Under the pieces are notes generated by a model, which ran no database searches, was not told where the DNA came from, and saw nothing but the letters and a program-made list of their open reading frames with translations. Shown one piece after another: positions 10,441-19,221 of a DNA stretch of 64,000 nucleotides. This DNA comes from Microvirga puerhi (GTDB lineage Bacteria; Pseudomonadota; Alphaproteobacteria; Rhizobiales; Beijerinckiaceae), in assembly GCF_020089865.1 (NCBI RefSeq), contig NZ_JAIRBM010000008.1:186001-250000 (forward strand), given 5' to 3'. Made by a program: the position numbers and the translations under genes. The first letter of the stretch is position 1; the number at the start of each line of letters is the position of its first letter.

Positions 10441-11658
10441 TCAGTCGGAGAGGGAACTTTCCAGGGTGAACAATTCCTGCGATCGCTTGACCCCGCGCAG
10501 GGCATAGCGGCCGACCGAGACGAATTGCGCGCGATCGCTTTCCTGGACCGCAGCTGCGAAGGCAGACGATACGAGGACGTCTCTTTCAACGGAATGACAA
10601 AGAGCGGCGATCCGGCTGACCTCGTTGACGGCGGGTCCGACGACCGTGAAGTCGAGGCGCTCGCGGCTGCCGATATTGCCGTAGAACACCTCGCCGATAT
10701 GAAGGCCCAAATAGGCATCCGTGACGGGAAGCCCGCGCGACAGCCGCTCCTCGTTGAGAATTTTGATCTTCTCGCGCATGGCGTCCACGGCCGCCAGCGC
10801 CTGATGGCAGGCGAGTTCCTGATCCTCGGTCTTGAAAATCGCCAGCGTTCCGTCGCCGATGAGCTTCAGGACATCGCCTCCGGAATCGTGGATCGAGGAA
10901 ATGATCGCCTCGGAATAGTCGTTCAGGAAGGGGATGATCTGCTCCGGCTCGGAGGTTTCGGCGATGCGGGTGAAGCCGTGCAGATCGCTGAACCACAGCA
11001 CAGCCCAGATCCGATCCGTGATGCCCCGTGCGATCTTGCCGCTCAGCACGCGTCGGCCGGCATCGCGGCCGAGATAGGTCTCGACCAGGGTTTCGGCGAT
11101 CCGGGTCAGGGAACTGCATTTCATCGCGAGGGCGAGGGCAGGAACAAGCCGGCGCAGGCCTGCCAGATCCTCGTCGGAAAAGCCTCCCGGAACATCCGTC
11201 GTCCAGGACGAGAAGATACAGTCCATCTCGCCGATCACGCCTTGGGCCGCAAAGCGCTGCATCAGGGCGACATAGTCGGTCTGGCCGTGGCCATGCAGAT
11301 CCTGGAGAATGGGAAAGTCGACGGGATGCTCGGGGCCGATCCGGCGACGCAGAAGCTCTTCGCCCTTCTGATAGAGATGGAAGTAGGGGCTGCGCCGCCA
11401 CAGGGCCTCCGCTTCGGTGCCTTCGCTAAGACGGCCATATTCCGAGACCGGCACGAACTCGGCCTCATGAATCCAGCGAAAGACACGGCCCTCATAGACC
11501 GGGTGAAGCGTGTCGATGCCCATATTGGCGCGCTTGATGGGTAGACCCGCTTCCAGCAGGCGGCGGCAGAACTCCGGCAGAAGCTCCGTTTCGGCCATGC
11601 CGCTCAGTCCTGACGCGGTCACCCATTCCACGATCTGTGTCGCCTGGGCAGCATCCAT
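10441..11658 (-). CDS. Class III adenylate/guanylate cyclase domain protein
   Basis: A 405-residue soluble protein. The C-terminal half is a class III nucleotide cyclase: metal-binding aspartates lie in FSDLHGFT and IGDGTLAIF, and the transition-state asparagine/arginine pair in VNEVSR. The N-terminal about 200 residues carry an uncharacterised sensor-like region found in front of many rhizobial cyclases; no membrane segment is seen. It probably makes cyclic AMP, but ATP versus GTP specificity is not determined here. The ATG at 11658 is preceded by AGGAGGT; the longer upstream frame is unlikely. Confidence 0.88.
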   Translation of the reverse strand: MDAAQATQIVEWVTASGLSGMAETELLPEFCRRLLEAGLPIKRANMGIDTLHPVYEGRVFRWIHEAEFVPVSEYGRLSEGTEAEALWRRSPYFHLYQKGEELLRRRIGPEHPVDFPILQDLHGHGQTDYVALMQRFAAQGVIGEMDCIFSSWTTDVPGGFSDEDLAGLRRLVPALALAMKCSSLTRIAETLVETYLGRDAGRRVLSGKIARGITDRIWAVLWFSDLHGFTRIAETSEPEQIIPFLNDYSEAIISSIHDSGGDVLKLIGDGTLAIFKTEDQELACHQALAAVDAMREKIKILNEERLSRGLPVTDAYLGLHIGEVFYGNIGSRERLDFTVVGPAVNEVSRIAALCHSVERDVLVSSAFAAAVQESDRAQFVSVGRYALRGVKRSQELFTLESSLSD

Positions 11659-11729
11659 TGAGACCTCCTGACAGGCCCGAACCGGCTCCATCATGGTGGG
11701 CGCCCGGGGTGGAGGGCAAGCGGCTCGCT

Positions 11730-12434
11730 TCAGGCGAGCGGCATATCCGCCTTCGAGGGCAGAGGGAATAGGGAGACGAACTGGTCGGCGAGAGACCGGT
11801 TTCCCTCGGTGCGCAGGATGCCCTCCTGCTCCAGCTGAACAATCGAATGGCCTGCATAGATGGCGCGCGCAATTGCCGGGGCCGTCCCCGTCAGGACAAG
11901 ATCGGCGCTGTCGATGGTGCCGCGGCGAATATCGATGCGTCCCTGAACAACATGCGCGAGATAGGTCTCCTCCCCAATGTGAAAGCCGATCCGCGCGTCG
12001 AGTGTCCCGGCCTTTTGCGCATCCAGCATCGTTCGCAGGGACAGCATCAATGACACGGCGCTGAAGGGAAGGCTCGGATCATGCATCGGCGAACGGGCAG
12101 CCCAGCGGCCGAGAGCCTGGAAGATAGGCTCGCTCTCGTAACCCCATTCCGTCAGTTCGTAGACCTGGGTAGCCGCCGGCGGGGGAAGCTTGCGACGGAC
12201 GACGATGCCAGCCGCCTCCAGGCCCTTGAGGCGCTGCGTCAGGACATTTGCGCTGATGCCGGGAAGATTGCTCCGCAAATCGCTGAAACGCCTTGGCCCG
12301 AGCATGAGTTCGCGGATCACGAGGAGAGCCCATCGCTCCCCAACGAGATCGAGCGCATGTGCGGTAGCGCAGGCGTCGTCGTACTGGCGTTTCGAAGGCG
12401 GTTTAGGGCTGTTAGTTATTTTTTCTAACTTCAT
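11730..12434 (-). CDS. HxlR-family winged-helix regulator with a C-terminal extension
   Basis: A 234-residue transcription factor. Residues about 18-115 form an HxlR/MarR-like winged helix (LDLVGERWALLVIRELMLGPRRFSDL core). Residues about 125-234 form a second domain that resembles the SCP2 sterol-carrier fold seen in some HxlR proteins, perhaps for ligand binding. It is transcribed divergently from a VOC-family gene, and two palindromes overlap its own start, suggesting autoregulation and control of the neighbour. No strong Shine-Dalgarno is visible before the ATG at 12434. Confidence 0.85.
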   Translation of the reverse strand: MKLEKITNSPKPPSKRQYDDACATAHALDLVGERWALLVIRELMLGPRRFSDLRSNLPGISANVLTQRLKGLEAAGIVVRRKLPPPAATQVYELTEWGYESEPIFQALGRWAARSPMHDPSLPFSAVSLMLSLRTMLDAQKAGTLDARIGFHIGEETYLAHVVQGRIDIRRGTIDSADLVLTGTAPAIARAIYAGHSIVQLEQEGILRTEGNRSLADQFVSLFPLPSKADMPLA

Positions 12435-12451
12435 AGTTGCTTTTTATAACT
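12414..12451. promoter_or_regulatory. Double palindromic operator between HxlR and VOC genes
   Basis: Two 17-base palindromic copies, AGTTATTTTTTCTAACT (12414-12430) and AGTTGCTTTTTATAACT (12435-12451), are offset by 21 bases, two helical turns. The pair straddles the HxlR start codon. This is the arrangement expected for a dimeric winged-helix repressor binding two sites on one DNA face. Assignment to the HxlR protein is inference. Confidence 0.65.
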
Positions 12452-12491
12452 CTCTGCGGCATAGGTGTCAAACCGACATAGAGGAAATCCC

Positions 12492-12923
12492 ATGACCAAG
12501 CTGATCTTCCTGAATCTTCCCGTCAGCGATCTCGCACGTGCGACCGCTTTCTATGAGGCCATCGGCGTCACCAAGAACGAGCAATTCTGCGACGGCACCG
12601 CCTCTTGCATGGTCCTCTCCGAGACCATCCATGTGATGCTCCTGACCCATGACAAGTTCCGTCAATTCACGCCCAAGGCCATCGCCGACGCCAAGCGGAC
12701 CAGCGAAGTGTTGATCTGTGTGTCGGCGGAAAGCCGCGATGCGGTCGATGCCACGATAGCCAAGGCCGAGAGCGCGGGTGGCCTTATCGATCCCAGCCCG
12801 AAGCAGGACTACGGCTTCATGTACGGCCGCAGCTTCGAGGACCTCGATGGGCATATCTGGGAAGTGATGTGGATGGACGTCGCAGCTTTCCAGAACGCCC
12901 AGGCCGAGATGGCGTCGGCCTGA
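12492..12923 (+). CDS. VOC-family (glyoxalase/bleomycin-resistance fold) protein
   Basis: A 143-residue protein of the vicinal oxygen chelate family, covering the usual paired beta-alpha-beta-beta-beta modules. It starts MTKLIFLNLPVSDL and ends with the typical GHIWEVMWMD motif that carries a metal-ligand glutamate. Members include lyases, dioxygenases and resistance proteins, so the reaction is open. GAGGAAA precedes the ATG at 12492; the longer frame from 12465 is not needed. Divergent from the HxlR regulator and likely its target. Confidence 0.85.
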   Translation: MTKLIFLNLPVSDLARATAFYEAIGVTKNEQFCDGTASCMVLSETIHVMLLTHDKFRQFTPKAIADAKRTSEVLICVSAESRDAVDATIAKAESAGGLIDPSPKQDYGFMYGRSFEDLDGHIWEVMWMDVAAFQNAQAEMASA

Positions 12924-13329
12924 CGCCATACGCAAATGAAGAAGGAGTGACCTCAACAGGTTGCTCCCTCAGACCGAGGCATCGTGCAGGCAAGCACACC
13001 GAAGCTCAGTATGTTTCGGTGGCTGCCTGAGCGTCCGAGCATGGAGTGCCGCCGCACCTGACGGAGAATAAACCTGACGGGCTTTCTTCCGACGCCCCGC
13101 GCAATAATCCTATTGAGACCACGGATGCATTGGAAACAATCCCGAATTTCCAAAGGGCTGTGAGATTGGCGAGAAAAGAGGAGGTGAATTCCGTCCTGCA
13201 TGCGGAATCTACCCGTAAGGTGTGATCTACCATTGCCCGCCTGCTGAGGTTGATGAGTCCCGCATACCCTGGAGGTTCAGCGGCAGCGCCGGAGCCGGTC
13301 GCCTGCTTGGATTTGCATGAGGGACCGCG
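12924..13329. other. Gene-free 406-base interval
   Basis: Apart from the hairpin at 12944-12967 and the Shine-Dalgarno GAGGGA before the next gene, I see no convincing gene here. The short minus-strand frames have no homology I recognise. It presumably holds the promoter for the large downstream protein. Confidence 0.5.
12944..12967 (+). terminator. Hairpin after the VOC gene
   Basis: Arms GGAGTGACCT and AGGTTGCTCC pair over 10 positions with two G-T wobbles and a 4-base loop, 20 bases after the stop codon. No T tract follows. Possible terminator. Confidence 0.4.
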
Positions 13330-16300
13330 ATGCTCATCACGGACGACCAGCTGCTCCATAACATGTTGCGGCGCCTTCGTTTCCTCCGATCAGGAACGGA
13401 CGAGGATGCAGGTCTCGACACTCAAAGCAAGGATTCCACCACCTCAGCGGACTTGGGTGCGCGGGCCGTAAAGGGCTCCGCGAGCCTTGGATTCCTCTCC
13501 GGAACGAACAGCGTCCCATCATCCCATCAGGACGGCGACTCGCATGGCGACGCGGCAGGGGCAGGCCCCCATAACCTGACCATCGAGAGGCCGGCCAGCC
13601 ATCTCGATCCGCTTCAGACGCCAACGGCTGATGTCCATGGCCTGCCCCGGATCGAGCCGTTCGCATCCTTCAGCGCCAGGACGTCGCTTCCAGCGGCGGT
13701 GGTGGTGAATGCGCCGGCCGTCGTGTCCATGATGACACCGGCTGCTCTCCCGGCCTCCGCCTCCGGTCCGGCATCTCCTGCCTCGGCCATTCCAGCTCCT
13801 TCTCCGGCTCCCGGCGGAGCGGGAACCGGCAGTCTCGAAGACGCGCCGGTTTTCGGCGAGACCGCTGCCGGACAAACTGTGACGCAGGCAACAACTGTAT
13901 CAGGCACGGCTACCACGACGACCGGTCAGACCTCGACGCAAGGCCTCACGAATACCTCTCCCAATGCCATCGTCCTCGAGAACCAACAGCAGGGCTCGCC
14001 GGAAAGCGAATGGGGACTCCCGAACGGAGTGGGCGACAACAACATCCAGGGTTTCGCCACCAATATCAGCGTCAATCACGGCAGCACGATCGATTTCAAG
14101 ATCGCAACCGACTCCACCAACTACCGAATCGATATCTATCGCCTGGGCTATTACGACGGCGCCGGAGCCCGAAAGGTCAAGACGATCGAGAAGGATTTGG
14201 CCACCGCGCAGATCCAGCCGCATCCGATCGTCGACTATTCGCTCGGTCTCATCGATTGCGGCAACTGGTCCGTGTCCGCGAGCTGGGATGTTCCGGAGGA
14301 TGCGGTTTCGGGCGTGTACTTCGCAAAGCTGGTACGAGAAGACGGGACGCCCGGCCAGAACATCATTCCCTTCATCGTCCGCAACGATGAGGACAAGAGC
14401 GACATCACCTTCCAGACCTCGGACACCACGTGGCAGGCTTACAACGCCTGGGGCGGGGCAAGCCTTTATGTCGGCGATGTTCCGCTTAATCCCGAGGACA
14501 TGATCTCCTACATTCCGCCGAACTGCAGCTGCGGTCTCACTGCGATCGGCCGTGCTTATGCGGTCAGCTATAATCGGCCGTTCATCACGACCAGCAGTCC
14601 TCGCGGCGGACCGTGGGATTTCATTTTCGGCGCCGAGTATCCGGCCATTCGCTGGCTCGAGCAGAACGGCTACGACATCAACTACATTTCCGGCGTCGAT
14701 TCATCCCGCGACGGCGCCCAGCTCCTCAACAGCAAGATCTTCTTGTCCGTCGGCCACGACGAATATTGGTCGGGCGAGCAGCGTGCGAATGTGGAGGCGG
14801 CCCGCGATGCCGGTGTGAATCTCGCTTTCTGGAGCGGGAACGAGGCCTATTGGAAGATTCGTTGGGAAACCAGCATCGACGGTACGGGCACTCCTTACCG
14901 TACCATGGTCACCTACAAACAGACTCTCGCTCAGGCGGATATCGACCCGTCGGACGTCAACACCGGCACGTGGCGGGACCCGCGCTTCGCCGATCCGGGA
15001 CAAGAGCCGGAGAATTCTCTCACCGGCACCATGTTCATGGTGGATTCCTATCGCAGAGATACGATCACCATCCCCTATGACATGTCGCAGCTGCGGTTCT
15101 GGAAAAACACCTCCATTGCGAATCTGCAGCCCGGGGAGAGTGCCTCGCTCGTTCAGAATCTCCTCGGTTATGAGTGGGATTCCGATGTCGAGAATGGCTT
15201 CCGGCCCGAAGGACTGATCAACCTTTCCCTGTCGACGGTCAGCGTCAACACGCTCCTTCAGGACTACGGGTCGACGGTTGGACCTGGCACGGCCACGCAC
15301 AGCCTCACGCTTTATCGCGCGGCGAGCGGCGCGCTCGTGTTCGGTGCCGGCACGGTCTATTGGTCGTGGGGACTTGACCCCAACAATTCGATAGAGCCGG
15401 GTCCCGCCGATCCTAATGTCCAGCAAGCGATGGTGAACCTGTTCGCGGATATGGGCGTGCAGCCTGAGACCCTGCAGGCCAGCCTCGTCATGGCCTCGGC
15501 CTCGACGGACCATACAGGTCCGACCACGACACTGACATTCCCGAATGGAACCAGCGAAATCCGGGAAGGACAGAAGATCACGATCAGCGGTACTGCCGCA
15601 GACCTCGGCGGCGGCATCGTCGCGGGCGTGGAGGTCTCGACGGACGGTGGCACGACATGGCGCAAGGCGACGGGCCGTGAGAACTGGACCTATACCTGGT
15701 ATACGCAGGATAGCGGGACTTATCAGGTGGTGGCCCGTGCGGTCGACGACAGCGTCAATATCGGTGCTGCGACCGCACCCGTCGCCATCACGGTCAAGCC
15801 CTCGTTCACCGAGAGCCTGTTCAATTTCTCCGACGCGCCCGAGACCATGTTCAACGTAGATGGGAAGAGCGTCGAACTCGGCATGAAGTTCTCGAGCTCC
15901 ACGGACGGTTACATCACGGGCATCCGGTTCTATAAGCCGGCGCAGATCCTGGGTGACCGGGTGGCTCATCTCTGGTCGTCGGATGGCACTCTCCTGGGAA
16001 CGGCCACCTTCGACGACATGACCTATTCCGGCTGGCAGACCGCGACGTTCTCCGCCCCGATCGCCATCTCGGCTGGTGTGACCTATGTGGCGTCCTACCA
16101 CACCCGGTTCTATCCATCGACGAGCAACTACTTCACAACCCCAAAGACTTCGGGCCCTCTTACGGCACCGGTCGGCGCAGCTGTCTTCGCCTATGGAGAT
16201 GGCGCCCTCTTCCCGAATTCGAGCGGCGGCAACACCAATTACTTCGTGGACGTCATTTTCGACGGTGGTCCGCAACAGCCGCCCGTGGCAAATGCCGACA

Positions 16301-17832
16301 GCGGCTTCAAGACGCTGCGCAACAACGCCTTGACGATCACGGCCGCCACGCTCCTCGCCAACGATACCGATCCCAACGGCGATACCCTTACGATCACGGG
16401 CGTGAGTGGAGCAAATCACGGCAGCGTCGTATACGACTCTCAGACCAGGACGGTAATATTCACGCCAACCGCTGGCTATACCGGTGCAGCCAGCTTCACC
16501 TACACAATCGCGGACAAGCATGGCGCGACATCGTCGGCCAATGTCAGCCTTTCCGTGATCGACGAGAGCCAACTTCCCGTCTCGCTGTTCTCATCATCGG
16601 CGACACCGGCAGTGCTCTCGACCAACGACCGGAACTCCGTCGAGCTAGGCATGAAGTTCCAGGCTTCGGTCGCGGGCACGGTGAGCGGTATCAAGTTCTA
16701 TAAAGGGACCGGAGATACGGGGACGCATACCGGACAGTTGTGGACCTCGACCGGCACCCTGCTCGGTAGCGTCACCTTCCAGAACGAGACCGCCAGCGGT
16801 TGGCAGACGGCCACCTTCTCCAACCCGATCAACATCAGCGCGGGCACCACCTACGTCGTCTCCTATCACAGCAACGGCTATTATGCCTCTACCTCGAACT
16901 ATTTCACGTCGACGGTGACCAATGGGCCGCTCAGCGCCCCCGGCGGCGCCAACGGCGTCTATGCCTATGGCACCTCCAGTCTTTTCCCGACGAATAGCTA
17001 CGGCTCGACGAACTATTTCGTGGATGTGCTGTTCAATGGATCGCCGGCTGTGAACCAATCCCCGGTGGCGAATGCCGATAGCGGCTTCACGACCGTACGC
17101 AACAGCACGTTGACGATCTCGGCTGCCACGCTCCTTGCCAACGACACGGATCCCGATGGCGATACTCTGACGATTTCCGGCGTCAGCGGTGCAAGCCACG
17201 GCAGCGTTTCATATGACGCGCAGGCCAAGACGGTGACATTCACACCGACAGCCGGATATGTCGGCAATGCCGGTTTCACCTATACGGTTTCGGACGGCAA
17301 TGGTGGAACCGCATCGGCCAATGTCAGCCTTTCCGTAATCAACGAGAGCCAGCTGCCTGTCTCGCTGTTCTCCACATCGGCGACACCCGAGGTCGTATCG
17401 AACAACGACCGGAACTCCGTCGAGCTCGGCATGAAGTTTCAGACTTCCACTGCCGGCACGGTCAGCGGCATCACCTACTATAAAGGTGCCGGCGACGTGG
17501 GAGCGCATGAAGGCCACCTTTGGACATCGACCGGAACGCTGCTCGGCACCGTCACGTTTCAGAACGAGACCGCCAGTGGCTGGCAGACGGCGTCCTTCAC
17601 GAGCCCGATTAGCATCAATGCCAATGAGACCTATATCGTCTCTTATCACAGCAACGGCTACTACGCGTCGACGAGCAACTATTTCACGTCACCGGTAAGC
17701 AGCGGGCCGATCAGCGCTCCTTCCGGAAGCAACGGCGTCTACGCCTATGGCTCGTCGGCACTCTTCCCGACGAACAGCTACAGGTCCACGAACTATTTCG
17801 TGGATGTCCTGTTCAACGCGCAGACGGTTTGA
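13330..17832 (+). CDS. Giant multidomain protein: N,N-dimethylformamidase-beta-like domain, Ig-like and three DUF4082 domains
   Basis: A 1500-residue protein. Residues 1-200 are low-complexity (Ser/Ala/Pro/Thr-rich) and show no signal peptide. About 210-705 resemble the large subunit of N,N-dimethylformamidase (NISVNHGSTIDFKI, RLGYYDGAGAR and VGHDEYWSGEQR segments). Then come an Ig-like module (727-820), DUF4082 (826-975), a cadherin-like module (980-1075), DUF4082 (1080-1235), cadherin-like (1243-1340) and DUF4082 (1345-1500). The modular repeats suggest an extracellular or surface role, perhaps carbohydrate binding, with the first domain acting as an amidase or a structural relative. GAGGGA precedes the ATG. 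A COG0523 GTPase gene follows 9 bases later, suggesting co-transcription. The export route is unclear. Confidence 0.85.
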   Translation: MLITDDQLLHNMLRRLRFLRSGTDEDAGLDTQSKDSTTSADLGARAVKGSASLGFLSGTNSVPSSHQDGDSHGDAAGAGPHNLTIERPASHLDPLQTPTADVHGLPRIEPFASFSARTSLPAAVVVNAPAVVSMMTPAALPASASGPASPASAIPAPSPAPGGAGTGSLEDAPVFGETAAGQTVTQATTVSGTATTTTGQTSTQGLTNTSPNAIVLENQQQGSPESEWGLPNGVGDNNIQGFATNISVNHGSTIDFKIATDSTNYRIDIYRLGYYDGAGARKVKTIEKDLATAQIQPHPIVDYSLGLIDCGNWSVSASWDVPEDAVSGVYFAKLVREDGTPGQNIIPFIVRNDEDKSDITFQTSDTTWQAYNAWGGASLYVGDVPLNPEDMISYIPPNCSCGLTAIGRAYAVSYNRPFITTSSPRGGPWDFIFGAEYPAIRWLEQNGYDINYISGVDSSRDGAQLLNSKIFLSVGHDEYWSGEQRANVEAARDAGVNLAFWSGNEAYWKIRWETSIDGTGTPYRTMVTYKQTLAQADIDPSDVNTGTWRDPRFADPGQEPENSLTGTMFMVDSYRRDTITIPYDMSQLRFWKNTSIANLQPGESASLVQNLLGYEWDSDVENGFRPEGLINLSLSTVSVNTLLQDYGSTVGPGTATHSLTLYRAASGALVFGAGTVYWSWGLDPNNSIEPGPADPNVQQAMVNLFADMGVQPETLQASLVMASASTDHTGPTTTLTFPNGTSEIREGQKITISGTAADLGGGIVAGVEVSTDGGTTWRKATGRENWTYTWYTQDSGTYQVVARAVDDSVNIGAATAPVAITVKPSFTESLFNFSDAPETMFNVDGKSVELGMKFSSSTDGYITGIRFYKPAQILGDRVAHLWSSDGTLLGTATFDDMTYSGWQTATFSAPIAISAGVTYVASYHTRFYPSTSNYFTTPKTSGPLTAPVGAAVFAYGDGALFPNSSGGNTNYFVDVIFDGGPQQPPVANADSGFKTLRNNALTITAATLLANDTDPNGDTLTITGVSGANHGSVVYDSQTRTVIFTPTAGYTGAASFTYTIADKHGATSSANVSLSVIDESQLPVSLFSSSATPAVLSTNDRNSVELGMKFQASVAGTVSGIKFYKGTGDTGTHTGQLWTSTGTLLGSVTFQNETASGWQTATFSNPINISAGTTYVVSYHSNGYYASTSNYFTSTVTNGPLSAPGGANGVYAYGTSSLFPTNSYGSTNYFVDVLFNGSPAVNQSPVANADSGFTTVRNSTLTISAATLLANDTDPDGDTLTISGVSGASHGSVSYDAQAKTVTFTPTAGYVGNAGFTYTVSDGNGGTASANVSLSVINESQLPVSLFSTSATPEVVSNNDRNSVELGMKFQTSTAGTVSGITYYKGAGDVGAHEGHLWTSTGTLLGTVTFQNETASGWQTASFTSPISINANETYIVSYHSNGYYASTSNYFTSPVSSGPISAPSGSNGVYAYGSSALFPTNSYRSTNYFVDVLFNAQTV
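16275..17832 (+). repeat. Tandem 780-base internal duplication (cadherin-like plus DUF4082 unit)
   Basis: Two consecutive copies, about 16275-17054 and 17055-17832, match with a constant period of 780 bases. For example the CAGAACGAGACCGCCAG stretch occurs at 16781 and 17561, and the AATGCCGA(C/T)AGCGGCTTCA stretch in both cadherin-like starts. Each unit codes for 260 residues. The high nucleotide similarity points to a fairly recent duplication within the gene. Confidence 0.85.
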
Positions 17833-17841
17833 GGAAGCGCA

Positions 17842-19167
17842 ATGCCTGTATCGACGACCGGACGAGATGCTCTTCTGCCCGTAACTGTCCTGTGCGGCTT
17901 CCTCGGGGCCGGCAAGACGACGCTACTGAATCACATTCTCAACAACCGTGACGGGAAGCGCGTCGCCGTCATCGTCAACGATATGAGCGAGATCAATATC
18001 GACGCGGACCTGATCCGGGGTGGTGGCGCGGATCTGTCACACACCACCGAGCAATTGGTCGAACTGACGAACGGCTGCATCTGCTGCACCCTTCGGGACG
18101 ATCTTCACAAAGAGATCGCGCGGCTGGCGGGAGAGAAGCGGTTCGACTACCTGCTGATAGAGGCCACGGGTATCGCCGAACCGCTGCCGATCGCTGCGAC
18201 ATTCTCGTTTCGGAGCGAGGAGGGGTTCTCGATTGCAGATGTTGCGCGGCTTGATGCGGTCGTGACCGTCATCGATGCCTATAGCCTGACCAACGACGTC
18301 AACAGTGTCGATCTGCTACGGCAACGCGGGCCGGCCGCGACCGAGGATGATGAGCGGACTCTTGCCGACCTGCTGGTTGATCAGATCGAGTTCGCCGATC
18401 TGATCGTCATCAACAAGATTTCGGCCGTCGACGAAGCCGAAAGGCAAAGAGTTCATCGCATCGTGCGGGCCTTGAACGCCGATGCCGTCGTCCTTGAGAC
18501 CGATTTCGGCCAGGTGGCTCTAGACTGTGTCCTCGATACCCACCTGTTCCGAGAGGGGAAGGCCGCCACTCACCCGCTCTGGTTCAAGGAACTCTATGGA
18601 CGGGCTTATCATACGCCCGAAACGGAAGAGTACGGTATTTCAAGCTTCGTCTTCCGCGCTCGCCGACCTTTCGACCCGGGACGGCTCAAGGCCTTTCTCG
18701 ACAGGCGCTGGACGGGTCTCCTCCGGGCCAAAGGCCATCTCTGGCTTGCGACGCGGCCCGATAACGTCGTGCAATATTCCGTGGCCGGTTCTCAGACGCG
18801 TCTCAATTTCAAGGGGCTTTGGTGGTCGGCGGTTCCGCAGAATAAATGGCCGAGCAATCCGTTCTTCCGCCAGCATCTGCAGCAACACTGGAACCCTGTC
18901 TGGGGTGACCGCAGGCAGGAGATCGTGTTCATCGGAACGGGGATGGAGGAGGCCGAGATCCGTGCGGCCCTCGAACAATGCCTGATCGGGTCGGAAACGC
19001 ATTTCGACAAGGCCGCCTATCGAGGCCTCGAAGATGATGATCTCGGCCTCGGCGATGCGCCCGATCTGGCCGGTCATCACACGCGGGCGCCCGCACCTCC
19101 AAGCGCGATGCCGGCTCCTGCTCCCCAGCCCACGTTTGTGCGAGCGGTGATGGGTTCGGCCCTCTAG
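17842..19167 (+). CDS. COG0523 (CobW/ZigA-like) metallochaperone GTPase
   Basis: A 441-residue cytoplasmic GTPase. It has Walker A GFLGAGKT (about 19-26), the family metal-binding CxCC motif in NGCICCT (about 77), a VNDMSEIN segment, and a C-terminal CobW domain (about 255-370), followed by a proline-rich tail with a His-His pair. COG0523 proteins insert or allocate metals such as zinc, cobalt or iron to client enzymes. Here it starts 9 bases after the DMFase-like gene with GAGGAAG as ribosome site, so the client may be that protein or an unlinked zinc enzyme. The metal cannot be read from sequence. Confidence 0.9.
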   Translation: MPVSTTGRDALLPVTVLCGFLGAGKTTLLNHILNNRDGKRVAVIVNDMSEINIDADLIRGGGADLSHTTEQLVELTNGCICCTLRDDLHKEIARLAGEKRFDYLLIEATGIAEPLPIAATFSFRSEEGFSIADVARLDAVVTVIDAYSLTNDVNSVDLLRQRGPAATEDDERTLADLLVDQIEFADLIVINKISAVDEAERQRVHRIVRALNADAVVLETDFGQVALDCVLDTHLFREGKAATHPLWFKELYGRAYHTPETEEYGISSFVFRARRPFDPGRLKAFLDRRWTGLLRAKGHLWLATRPDNVVQYSVAGSQTRLNFKGLWWSAVPQNKWPSNPFFRQHLQQHWNPVWGDRRQEIVFIGTGMEEAEIRAALEQCLIGSETHFDKAAYRGLEDDDLGLGDAPDLAGHHTRAPAPPSAMPAPAPQPTFVRAVMGSAL

Positions 19168-19221
19168 ACTCCTCACTTGTCGGCCCGGCAACGGTCCGGA
19201 CGAGGCGGGTCGGTCGCCGCA

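Noticed and set aside
14701-16572. Long minus-strand frame (623 codons) opposite the DMFase-like protein
   Set aside because: Antisense shadow of a multidomain protein with recognisable domains; its own translation matches nothing known.
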